A DNA stretch of 17,589 nt, from the NCBI RefSeq assembly GCF_028209885.1, contig NZ_JAQLEM010000037.1, positions 1-17,589 of the forward strand, read 5' to 3'. The first letter of the stretch is position 1; every line of letters starts with the position of its first letter. Source of the stretch: Collinsella aerofaciens. GTDB lineage: Bacteria > Actinomycetota > Coriobacteriia > Coriobacteriales > Coriobacteriaceae. A model generated the notes under the pieces. That model saw only the letters and a program-made list of their open reading frames with translations. It was not told the origin of the DNA and ran no database searches. Below are positions 7,132 through 12,722 of the stretch, one piece after another. The translations under genes were made by a program, and so were the position numbers.

Positions 7132-7305
7132 TCAAATAGCTAGGCCAAATCGAAGAACGCGCGGGGCGCCGGTGATCAACCCGAGAATGCCGATGGCACG
7201 GATAAGGCGGGGATGACGGCCGAAGTCGTTCGGCCATACGGTAAGGACCGTTGCAAAACCGAGGTGGCCCAGAAGTGCAAACACTTGCCAAAAGCCAGTC
7301 ACCAC
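7132..7305 (-). CDS. Putative small membrane protein (57 aa)
   Basis: A short frame starting with two GTG codons (7305 and 7302), preceded by a purine-rich GGGAGGGGGTT that gives a strong Shine-Dalgarno. The product begins VVTGFWQVFALLGHLGFATV and ends with IGILGLITGAPRVLRFGLAI, giving two hydrophobic segments joined by a basic, polar stretch (WPNDFGRHPRLIR). The overlapping longer minus-strand frame is Pro/Arg/Ser-rich and looks like a shadow. No family recognised. It sits between two repeat clusters upstream of the parA promoter, transcribed away from parA. Moderate confidence only, because of size. Confidence 0.45.
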   Translation of the reverse strand: MVTGFWQVFALLGHLGFATVLTVWPNDFGRHPRLIRAIGILGLITGAPRVLRFGLAI

Positions 7306-7383
7306 AACCCCCTCCCTCTCCCAACTGAGTCTCCATTTATCGTATCAAGGCGCAAACCAGAAAGGTACGCGTGATCGTGATCG

Positions 7384-7437
7384 TATCTAGAAGTCTTCTA
7401 GTAAGTTTCTATAAAACTTCTAGAGTATTTCTAGATT
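7384..7437. repeat. Partition-site candidate array B: five 11-bp spaced CTAG boxes
   Basis: CTAG (or CTAT) starts at 7387, 7398, 7409 (CTAT), 7420 and 7431, all exactly 11 bp apart, usually preceded by TTC or followed by AAG. CTAGAAG and CTTCTAG around 7394 form a perfect small palindrome. The array is upstream of the parA promoter region, a usual place for a centromere of a type Ib partition cassette. Confidence 0.82.
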
Positions 7438-7474
7438 TGCAGGGATTCATGGGTTATGGAGCATTGCGGTGCGG

Positions 7475-7511
7475 TAAAATGAATCTAGAAGGTTTCTAGA
7501 AATGTTCTAGA
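7475..7511 (+). promoter_or_regulatory. parA promoter region with array C (three 11-bp spaced CTAG boxes)
   Basis: TAAAAT at 7475-7480 is a plausible -10; no good -35 is seen. Directly downstream, CTAG starts at 7485, 7496 and 7507, again on an 11-bp step, ending about 28 bp before the parA start. RHH binding here would block the promoter, so autoregulation by the partition protein is likely. Confidence 0.7.
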
Positions 7512-7538
7512 AGAATTATGGAGAGGACCGGTGCAAAA

Positions 7539-8144
7539 ATGATCGTTTCGCTGATCAATCTGAAGGGCGGTGTGGGCAAGACGACGAGCTGCATCGCGCT
7601 CGCGACGGCCGCCGCTCGCGACGGCAAGGAAGTCGTCGTACTCGACGCGGACCCGCAAGGATCGGCCACCTTCTGGGCCGATAACGCCGAGGACAACGGC
7701 GAGGAACTTCCCTTCGCCGTCGACGCCGCGAACCCCGCGACCGTCAAACGGGCGGCGAAGAAGTTCAAAGGCGATCCGGGCCGCTGGGCCTTCATCGATT
7801 GCCCACCCAATGGGGCCATCTTGGACGCGGCGCAGGACGCGTCGGACTTCGTCATCGTGCCGACTGGCACCGGCAACGCAGACCTCGTGAAAACGGCCGA
7901 GACCGTGAAAACGATGGAAGCGAACGGGAGGCCGTACGCCGTGCTTCTTACCCGCGTGCTGACGAACACCAACGGTTTCAAGGCTGCGCAGGAAAACCTT
8001 GCCGCCGGCGGTATTTCCTACTTCGACACGGCGATCCGCCAGAAGGAGGACCTGAAGGGCTACTTCGGGCTGCCGTTCGGATCGGCACTCTACGGATACG
8101 ATGACGTCTACAGCGAGCTCAGGGAGGCCCTGAATGGCCGTTAA
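7539..8144 (+). CDS. parA: ParA-family partition ATPase
   Basis: A 201-residue ParA/MinD-type ATPase. The deviant Walker A motif is KGGVGKTTS near residues 9-17, the switch segment VVLDADPQGSATFW follows, and Walker B is AFIDCPPNG. There is no N-terminal HTH, which with the short length fits type Ib partition ATPases of small plasmids. ATG 7539 gives the usual family N-terminus MIVSLINLKGG; a frame-internal ATG at 7518 would add seven residues and lies in the leader next to the GGAGAGG at 7520-7526. The stop overlaps the next start by 11 bp, indicating translational coupling with the RHH gene. Known role of the family: ATP-dependent, DNA-bound gradient that positions plasmid copies. Confidence 0.93.
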   Translation: MIVSLINLKGGVGKTTSCIALATAAARDGKEVVVLDADPQGSATFWADNAEDNGEELPFAVDAANPATVKRAAKKFKGDPGRWAFIDCPPNGAILDAAQDASDFVIVPTGTGNADLVKTAETVKTMEANGRPYAVLLTRVLTNTNGFKAAQENLAAGGISYFDTAIRQKEDLKGYFGLPFGSALYGYDDVYSELREALNGR

Positions 8145-8391
8145 AAATAACTTCAATGCATTTGCCAACAACAACACCAAGCCGGCCAAAAAGCGCCTCA
8201 TGGACAACCAGGACACCGCACACAAGGGTGATGCCGGGACCGACGAGCGCAAGATGATTACGTTTTACGTGTCGGCAAAGAAGCACGCAGCCCTGAAGGC
8301 CTACTGCAAGCAGGAGGGCAGGACGATGACAGCTGTGATGCAGAACGCTGTCGATGAACTGCTTAAAGAGGCGGAAAACGAAGACCGATAG
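8134..8391 (+). CDS. Ribbon-helix-helix ParB-like centromere-binding protein
   Basis: An 85-residue protein with a flexible, Asn/Lys-rich N-terminus (about 38 residues) and a C-terminal ribbon-helix-helix fold: RKMITFYVSAKKHAALKAYC as strand and first helix, then the RTMTAVMQNAVDELL helix. This matches the architecture of small ParB-type proteins such as ParG and omega, whose N-tail stimulates the ParA ATPase. It starts at ATG 8134 inside the end of parA, with GGGAGG seven bases upstream. It is the obvious candidate to bind the 11-bp CTAG arrays and to repress its own promoter. The pairing with these sites is inferred from position and protein type. Confidence 0.85.
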   Translation: MAVKNNFNAFANNNTKPAKKRLMDNQDTAHKGDAGTDERKMITFYVSAKKHAALKAYCKQEGRTMTAVMQNAVDELLKEAENEDR

Positions 8392-8425
8392 GTTAGTTTC
8401 GGAATCGATGAGAAAAGGAGCCGAT

Positions 8426-8833
8426 ATGACTCAAAGCGAGAAACGCAGGAAGCTCAGCGGCGACATCACCACGGAGCTCTGCGGGCTCAGCGGGCTTTCG
8501 CAGGTGATGAACACATCCGAAAACGAAGCCCTGTTCGCGCTGGCCGACCTTCTCGGCCCAGCCGTAAACCGATTGCTCGGCCTGCTCGAAGAGAGCGACA
8601 ATATTGATTCGTTCACCATCCCAGAGGATGCCATCGAAGACTCGACGAAAACGGCCGAGGAGACGCGCGCCGAAATTTACGACAAGTTCGCCATCGAGCT
8701 TCATGGCCTAAAGGGCCTCGCAATGGCAATGGAGGAATCAGGGAGTGAAATCACGCTCGCTCTTTCAGACCTTCTAGGACCAGCCGTAAACCGATTGCTC
8801 AATCTGATTGAAGAATTGGAACAAGCATCCTGA
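8426..8833 (+). CDS. Unknown protein with an internal duplication, third gene of par operon
   Basis: A 135-residue acidic protein, start ATG 8426 with AAAGGAG seven bases upstream, 34 bp after the RHH gene. It contains two copies of a roughly 45-residue module: the first runs from TTELCGLSGLSQVM to DLLGPAVNRLLGLLEE, the second from AIELHGLKGLAMAM to DLLGPAVNRLLNLIEE. The copies are also clearly similar in DNA, so the duplication is fairly recent or conserved. The modules look helical. I do not recognise a family. Operon position suggests a role in plasmid maintenance or copy control, but this is inference only. Confidence 0.8.
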   Translation: MTQSEKRRKLSGDITTELCGLSGLSQVMNTSENEALFALADLLGPAVNRLLGLLEESDNIDSFTIPEDAIEDSTKTAEETRAEIYDKFAIELHGLKGLAMAMEESGSEITLALSDLLGPAVNRLLNLIEELEQAS

Positions 8834-8878
8834 TATCGCATTTCGCGAACATATCTTAATCAAACGTCAGTCAAGAAG

Positions 8879-8898
8879 AGCACCGGAAGGTGCTTTTT
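8879..8898 (+). terminator. Terminator of the par operon
   Basis: AGCACC at 8879-8884 pairs with GGTGCT at 8889-8894 (loop GGAA), followed by TTTTC; flanking CAAGAA and TTCTTG can extend the stem. Confidence 0.8.
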
Positions 8899-8899
8899 C

Positions 8900-9190
8900 T
8901 TTCTTGTAGGCTCTCAGATCCGATTTAAGGCATCGAAATAATGCAGTCTGAGGAATACGGTCGAATTGGTTCCAAAGTGTCAGATATTCGATTCTGTGGC
9001 CGTTTCCGTGGTCTAGACGTGAGGTCGACTGAATGTCGGAATGGATAGCAGCTGAAAAAGATGCCCTATCTGTAGTCACCTCACGATTGCAAAAAGACGT
9101 TCGTCTTTCAGTGAGTTTCAAGCAAGGGTTCTAGGCCACTTGTGGCCCTCTCTCTTAATTCTCAATTCTCTTTTCTCTACATATATAGGG
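8900..9190. other. Gap between par operon and origin, no gene recognised
   Basis: A minus-strand frame of 84 codons crosses this gap (8867-9121), but it runs through the par terminator and lacks a ribosome site or recognisable domain, so I do not call it. AAAGACG at 9093-9099 and CGTCTTT at 9102-9108 form a small hairpin with T-rich sequence on the minus strand. From 9150 the sequence becomes pyrimidine- and AT-rich, leading into the iterons. Confidence 0.5.
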
Positions 9191-9194
9191 ACAT

Positions 9195-9313
9195 GTACTC
9201 ATGCAACGTTAACCCCTATTTATCACGTACTGATGCAACATAAATGTGTACTCATGCAACGCTATGTGCGTACTCATGCAACGTTATGTACTGATGCAAC
9301 GTTGCATGAGTAC
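9195..9313. repeat. Iteron cluster, probable replication origin
   Basis: Copies of GTACT(C/G)ATGCAACG start at 9195, 9227 (last base A), 9248, 9270 and 9288, and an inverted copy occupies 9300-9313, forming a near-perfect palindrome with the fifth. Spacings are 32, 21, 22 and 18 bp. The block is followed by an AT-rich stretch (about 9340-9400) and precedes the Rep gene. Arrangement and motif length match iteron-type plasmid origins, in which Rep binds directly repeated sites for initiation and inverted half-sites for autorepression. Confidence 0.88.
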
Positions 9314-9358
9314 GCGTTAAGGGGTTATGACAACGCATTCAACCGTGAAGAAATATAT

Positions 9359-9387
9359 TTGAACATCGTGATATATACGGATATACT
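9359..9387 (+). promoter_or_regulatory. Sigma70-type promoter for the rep operon
   Basis: TTGAAC at 9359-9364 and TATACT at 9382-9387 are separated by 17 bp, close to consensus. They lie 37 bp before the ATG of the small RHH gene, between the iterons and the coding region. Confidence 0.75.
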
Positions 9388-9423
9388 ATTTGCAATGTAA
9401 ATTCGGCCAGAAAGGTATTTGAG

Positions 9424-9612
9424 ATGGAATCCAAGAAGGACGCAACTCCGTCCAAGAAGCGCGTGTTGCTCACCCTTCCCGTTGAGCTCGTGGATTATCT
9501 TACCGAGGTTACCGAGCAGACCGGAATGAACAAGTCCGGGTATATCGGCGTGCTTTTGCGCAACCAGATGCTTCATGAGCGCGAGGATCGGGCTGGCGAT
9601 GAGGAAAAATAG
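9424..9612 (+). CDS. Small RHH protein, CopG-like (possible copy-number regulator)
   Basis: A 62-residue protein starting at ATG 9424 with AGAAAGG about ten bases upstream. After a basic 12-residue arm, KKRVLLTLPVELVDYLTEVT forms the strand and first helix, and GMNKSGYIGVLLRNQM the second helix of a ribbon-helix-helix fold. It lies between origin and rep under a strong promoter, like CopG-type repressors of plasmid rep genes. It is distinct from the par RHH protein (shorter, different helix sequence). A terminator-like hairpin follows before rep, so rep expression may depend on read-through or its own promoter. Copy control is inferred. Confidence 0.78.
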   Translation: MESKKDATPSKKRVLLTLPVELVDYLTEVTEQTGMNKSGYIGVLLRNQMLHEREDRAGDEEK

Positions 9613-9620
9613 GCAGAAAA

Positions 9621-9656
9621 AAAGACTCGCAGCCGCCAAGCAAATGAGTCTTTCTT
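9621..9656 (+). terminator. Terminator or attenuator between copG-like gene and rep
   Basis: AAAGACTC at 9621-9628 pairs with GAGTCTTT at 9646-9653, followed by CTTT. The 17-base loop makes it weak; it could attenuate transcription into rep. Confidence 0.55.
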
Positions 9657-9771
9657 TCCGACGTGATATCGATTTGTCAAGGACATCATACCATAGTACC
9701 TTCGGTTCTACCGCTGGTTTTTGTGGATGTACCTTGGCAGATGATGCTGTCGGCTAGAGGTCGTGATAATC

Positions 9772-10584
9772 ATGACCAGCTTGGCCAACGCTCTGGCTGC
9801 CGCCGTCGGCAGTCAATCTGAAAAATCGAATGATGCCCCTGCGCCGTTCGTGTTCCAAACCGAGCTTTCGGTTGGTGGAGGCAATCTGGGTACTTCCGCT
9901 GCAGCGCCTGTGCTGCAGCGCCCCGTCGCAACCCGTGAGCTCAAGGACTATCCATGGCTTCTCGTGCGCCTCGGTCTCGTTTCGGTGGTTGGCAAGACGA
10001 TGCCGAATGGGCGCAAATGCTCGATCGGAACCGTTATCCTGCTCTCGCATATCGGATCTGGTCTTTCCGAGCTTCGTGAGTCAACGGCCGTCGAACTTGA
10101 TATCGATCGGTGCCGAGTGAGTACAACCATCAACGAGATGGTTGGTTGGGGATGGGTCGTGCGCTCGGAAAGCGGGGCTCTTTCGGTTGACTTTGATGAA
10201 ATCGGTAACTTTGTCGGCATGTCCAAAAGCGAATTGATTAGCGGTCAGTTCCTTCACGTGCCGCGATTCATGCTTGCAAGTGATGCGTTCCACGATGCAG
10301 CCTGTGTCGTGTTCGGCGACCTCGTGTCCCAAAGTCTGCTGGACCACCCCCGCGGCGCGATGAAGAACCCGGAGCTGGCAGAGCTCCTGGGTATTTCCGT
10401 CTCCGCGCTCCAAAAGGCTAGGAAGCATCTTGCCGAGCAAGGTTTCATTGAGCTCAAGAAGCAGGGAAAGCAGGTCGTGCCGGAAATCGCGTCGGGGGCC
10501 GCTGTTGCTGCGGTCCGTCTCGAAGATGACCGCACACGAGCACTGGAAGCGATTCTCAAGAAGTCGAGAAAGAGAAACAAGTAA
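9772..10584 (+). CDS. Plasmid replication initiator, two winged-helix domains
   Basis: A 270-residue protein. ATG 9772 is preferred (AGAGG at 9756-9760, spacing 11); an in-frame GTG at 9763 is too close to that site. Residues about 85-155 form a first winged-helix-like region (CSIGTVILLSHIG, then DRCRVSTTINEMVGWGWVVR) and residues about 190-245 a second (PELAELLGISVSALQKARKH, then LAEQGFIELKK). The C-terminus is basic (KKSRKRNK). Two tandem winged helices next to iterons is the layout of Rep_3-type initiators, although I cannot confirm family membership by eye. The gene ends within a perfect palindrome of the iteron motif, so Rep likely controls expression around it. DnaB follows 139 bp downstream. 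Confidence 0.78.
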   Translation: MTSLANALAAAVGSQSEKSNDAPAPFVFQTELSVGGGNLGTSAAAPVLQRPVATRELKDYPWLLVRLGLVSVVGKTMPNGRKCSIGTVILLSHIGSGLSELRESTAVELDIDRCRVSTTINEMVGWGWVVRSESGALSVDFDEIGNFVGMSKSELISGQFLHVPRFMLASDAFHDAACVVFGDLVSQSLLDHPRGAMKNPELAELLGISVSALQKARKHLAEQGFIELKKQGKQVVPEIASGAAVAAVRLEDDRTRALEAILKKSRKRNK

Positions 10585-10619
10585 ATGCGCACTGATGCAA
10601 CGTTGCATCAGTGCGCATT
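10584..10619. repeat. 36-bp perfect iteron palindrome at the end of rep
   Basis: The sequence is perfectly self-complementary about 10601/10602 over 18 bp per arm and contains ACTGATGCAAC plus its complement, i.e. two iteron halves head to head. It begins at the last base of the rep stop codon. It may act as Rep binding site, handcuffing site and hairpin terminator. Confidence 0.88.
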
Positions 10620-10629
10620 AAGGGATAAA

Positions 10630-10657
10630 TCTAGATACTTTCTAGAAAATATCTAGA
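10630..10657. repeat. Array D: three 11-bp spaced CTAG boxes between rep and dnaB
   Basis: CTAG starts at 10631, 10642 and 10653, followed by A-rich tracts (CTAGAAAA twice). The step and motif equal the arrays upstream of parA, 3 kb away, so the partition protein probably also binds here and could influence dnaB transcription. Confidence 0.78.
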
Positions 10658-10674
10658 AAATAGCAAATTATTCA

Positions 10675-10710
10675 ACTGCGTATTCATGCAACGTTGCATT
10701 GGTACGCAGT
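10675..10710. repeat. Imperfect iteron palindrome upstream of dnaB
   Basis: Arms 10675-10692 and 10693-10710 are complementary at 15 of 18 positions and centre on ATGCAACGTTGCAT. It ends just before the dnaB ribosome site, so Rep binding could repress the helicase gene. Confidence 0.82.
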
Positions 10711-10723
10711 AGGAAGGCCAAAT

Positions 10724-12082
10724 ATGCCGTTACCAACGAAACTCCCGTCCAACATCGAAGCAGAAAAGAAAGTGCTGGCCGCCGCCATGACGAACCGCGT
10801 TTCACGCGTGGAAATCGTGGCAAGTTGCACGGAGTCAGATTTTTTCTCTCCGTCGAACAGGACGATCTTCAAGGCGATTTGCGATCTTGATGCGAAGGGT
10901 ATCGGGGCCGACTGCGTCTCCGTCATCGATGGGCTTCGGAGCAGCGGAAAGCTCGCTGCCGTCGGTGGCGAGGCATACGTCATCGAACTCATCTCGGACG
11001 ACTTTGCTCAGGCGTCGTATGAGCACTACGTTGACATCCTGCGACGTGACACCGCTCGCCGTAATGTCATCGCCGCGACCGCTGAAGTAACGTCGCTAAC
11101 CAATAACCCGCCGATAGACACCGCGGAATACATCTCCGCAGTCCAGGACACCTTTCTCGCCGCGACCGAGCAATCCGTCCCAAGCGATTACAAGAGCATG
11201 GAAAGCGCTTTACGTCTCGTCCTCGATTCCGCCGAGGCGACCAGGACGGGCGGAGCGACGGACCATGTCAAAACTGGATTCTCCAAGCTCGATGAGCTTA
11301 TCGGTTCGTTCGAGCCTGGACAGCTCATCGTCCTCGGCGCTCGGCCAGCGGTCGGTAAGAGTGCTTTCGCAATCAATCTGGCAACATCGATCGCAAGCGT
11401 TGGTACGAAGGTATGCCTCTTCTCGCTGGAGATGACTGCTACCGAAATAGGACAGCGCATACTCGCGAGCGCGTCGGCCGGCGCTTCAAGCGGCTTGACC
11501 ATCGGAGCCATCAGGGATGGGCTTATCAAGGAGGGCGACCGCGCCCTGGCTGAGAACATCGTGGCATCCGTGAGTGCTCTGCCAATCGACATCGACGACA
11601 CGCCCGGAACGACCGTCGCGTCCATTCGCGCCAAGGCGAGGCGCATGCTTCGCGGGCAAGGAAAGGGAATCATCATCGTCGACTACCTGCAGCTGGTTGA
11701 TGATCCCAAGGGAAGCAAGTTCGAGAGCAGGAACGTTCAGATCGGCAAGATCTCCCGTTCGCTCAAGATCCTCGCAAAGGAGCTTAACGTTCCCGTCATT
11801 GCGTTATCCCAGCTTTCTCGGCAGGTTGAGAATCGCGTCGGAAAAGTGCCCCAGTTGTCTGATCTTCGCGACTCCGGCTCGATCGAACAGGACGCCGATA
11901 TCGTTATGTTCTTGGACCGTTCAGCCGACGATCGAGAGGCGAACATGGATGGACGTCCGGCCAAGGGCATCGCGAATGTCATCGTTGCTAAAAACCGAAT
12001 GGGGGCGACCGGGACTGTTGAGTTCGTCTTCAAGCCGGAGTACTGCCGGTTCTACGTTGCCGCAAGAAACGTAGCGCGATAA
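10724..12082 (+). CDS. dnaB: Plasmid-encoded replicative DNA helicase, DnaB family
   Basis: A 452-residue hexameric-helicase homologue. ATG 10724 is used because AGGAAGG precedes it by about six bases and the product starts MPLPTKLPSNIEAEKKVL, the usual DnaB N-terminus; the longer frame begins at a TTG inside the palindrome. Residues about 10-105 are the DnaB N-domain. In the RecA-like C-domain, Walker A is GARPAVGKSAF at 205-215, FSLEM follows, and Walker B is GIIIVDYLQL at 315-324. LSQLSRQVENR and LRDSGSIEQDADIVMFLDR are also DnaB hallmarks. Length is close to chromosomal DnaB. It lies downstream of Rep with iteron palindromes on both sides, so the element likely brings its own helicase, reducing dependence on host DnaB or its loader. 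Confidence 0.94.
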   Translation: MPLPTKLPSNIEAEKKVLAAAMTNRVSRVEIVASCTESDFFSPSNRTIFKAICDLDAKGIGADCVSVIDGLRSSGKLAAVGGEAYVIELISDDFAQASYEHYVDILRRDTARRNVIAATAEVTSLTNNPPIDTAEYISAVQDTFLAATEQSVPSDYKSMESALRLVLDSAEATRTGGATDHVKTGFSKLDELIGSFEPGQLIVLGARPAVGKSAFAINLATSIASVGTKVCLFSLEMTATEIGQRILASASAGASSGLTIGAIRDGLIKEGDRALAENIVASVSALPIDIDDTPGTTVASIRAKARRMLRGQGKGIIIVDYLQLVDDPKGSKFESRNVQIGKISRSLKILAKELNVPVIALSQLSRQVENRVGKVPQLSDLRDSGSIEQDADIVMFLDRSADDREANMDGRPAKGIANVIVAKNRMGATGTVEFVFKPEYCRFYVAARNVAR

Positions 12083-12095
12083 TGCGGTGTATTGT

Positions 12096-12121
12096 GTACT
12101 CATGCAACGTTGCATGAGTAC
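12096..12121. repeat. 26-bp perfect iteron palindrome after dnaB
   Basis: GTACTCATGCAAC at 12096-12108 is exactly complementary to 12109-12121. It lies 14 bp past the dnaB stop and is followed by CGCTTTT, so it might also work as a terminator. A single TTTCTAGAAG box, not part of a phased array, lies at about 12134-12143. Confidence 0.85.
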
Positions 12122-12143
12122 GCTTTTGCCCAATTTCTAGAAG

Positions 12144-12159
12144 ATCTATCGCAATAGAT
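12144..12159. promoter_or_regulatory. Small inverted repeat upstream of antitoxin-like gene
   Basis: ATCTAT at 12144-12149 and ATAGAT at 12154-12159 with a four-base spacer, 22 bp before the next ATG. A possible operator for autoregulation; weak evidence. Confidence 0.35.
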
Positions 12160-12181
12160 GGATTGAAAAAGGGGGATCCAT

Positions 12182-12451
12182 ATGTATGGACCGGTGAGCA
12201 AGGACGGGCCGTCGATGGAGTTTGGCGAGGTCGGCGAGGAGATCAAAGATGAGGCACGGCGCCGGGTGGTGGAAGAAATCGTCGCAAAGCTCAAGGTCGA
12301 TGCCGACGATGTCACCGAGATCACTGGAACCCCGGTCGAGGAAATTGATCCTTTCTGGAGCAAAGAGAACCAGAAACACCTAGAGGTAGCTGCAGAAAGG
12401 CTTGATTCCGGTAAGGGAGAGATGCACGAGCTCATCCCTTTAAATGACTGA
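12182..12451 (+). CDS. Antitoxin-like protein (RelB/DinJ-type C-terminus), orphan
   Basis: An 89-residue acidic protein. ATG 12182 follows AAGGGGGATC, a fair ribosome site. The C-terminal part, FWSKENQKHLEVAAERLDSG through EMHELIPLND, resembles the toxin-wrapping tail of RelB/DinJ-type antitoxins (pattern F-S-x-E-N-Q-x-x-L, then L-x-x-G-K, then H-x-L-I). The N-terminal half (EIKDEARRRVVEEIVAKLKV) is helical and not a clear RHH. No toxin gene lies next to it: a strong hairpin and then ATPase 2 follow. It may be a solitary antitoxin protecting the plasmid from host-encoded toxin, or the remains of a lost pair. Similarity is from memory. Confidence 0.65.
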   Translation: MYGPVSKDGPSMEFGEVGEEIKDEARRRVVEEIVAKLKVDADDVTEITGTPVEEIDPFWSKENQKHLEVAAERLDSGKGEMHELIPLND

Positions 12452-12477
12452 AGCCGCCCCTACTAGGGCGGCTTCAG
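12448..12477 (+). terminator. Terminator of the antitoxin-like gene
   Basis: CTGAAGCCGCCC at 12448-12459 pairs perfectly with GGGCGGCTTCAG at 12466-12477, loop CTACTA. The 12-bp stem overlaps the stop codon; no T-tract follows, so efficiency is uncertain. Confidence 0.7.
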
Positions 12478-12531
12478 CTGCTGGGAGAAAACCCCAAACT
12501 GTTTCCATCCGCGCAGGGCGCCGGCTCTGCC

Positions 12532-12583
12532 AAGCCTATAAGCGCTCCCGTGCGCTATATGCATCCTACATTCTTATAGGCTT
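12532..12583. repeat. Long-loop inverted repeat before ATPase 2
   Basis: AAGCCTATAAG at 12532-12542 pairs with CTTATAGGCTT at 12573-12583, then TCTTTTAG. GCGC pairs inside the loop extend the fold. It may be a second terminator or a short structured RNA. Confidence 0.45.
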
Positions 12584-12610
12584 TCTTTTAGTGCAAGCTT
12601 CATAGTTCAA

Positions 12611-12672
12611 CCTGCAATTGTCCCAATGAATTACCTGCAATTGTCCCAATGAATTACCTGCAATTGTCCCAA
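12611..12672 (+). promoter_or_regulatory. Three 23-bp direct repeats upstream of ATPase 2
   Basis: CCTGCAATTGTCCCAA starts at 12611, 12634 and 12657. The first two full units are identical over 23 bp (adding TGAATTA) and the third is identical over its first 16 bp. The third unit overlaps the -35 position of the promoter at 12664-12694, so protein binding here would control ATPase 2. Sequence differs from the repeats of ATPase 1 but the period is the same. Confidence 0.85.
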
Positions 12673-12694
12673 CGCAGCAGATAAACAGTATAAT
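12664..12694 (+). promoter_or_regulatory. Promoter of ATPase 2
   Basis: A perfect TATAAT at 12689-12694; TTGTCC at 12664-12669 is a possible -35 with a long 19-bp spacer and lies within the third repeat. The start codon is 28 bp downstream of the -10. Confidence 0.7.
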
Positions 12695-12722
12695 TTCTCT
12701 GTTTAAGAAGTGGGGTGCACTA

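Noticed and set aside
8867..9121. 84-codon minus-strand frame between par operon and origin
   Set aside because: Crosses the par terminator, lacks a ribosome site and shows no recognisable domain; could not be supported.
9716..9730. DnaA box upstream of rep
   Set aside because: TTGTGGATG matches only part of the complement of TTATCCACA and is single; not enough to call.
12452..12722. Toxin gene partner for the antitoxin-like gene
   Set aside because: No frame of adequate length on either strand; the gap holds hairpins, the 23-bp repeats and the ATPase promoter.
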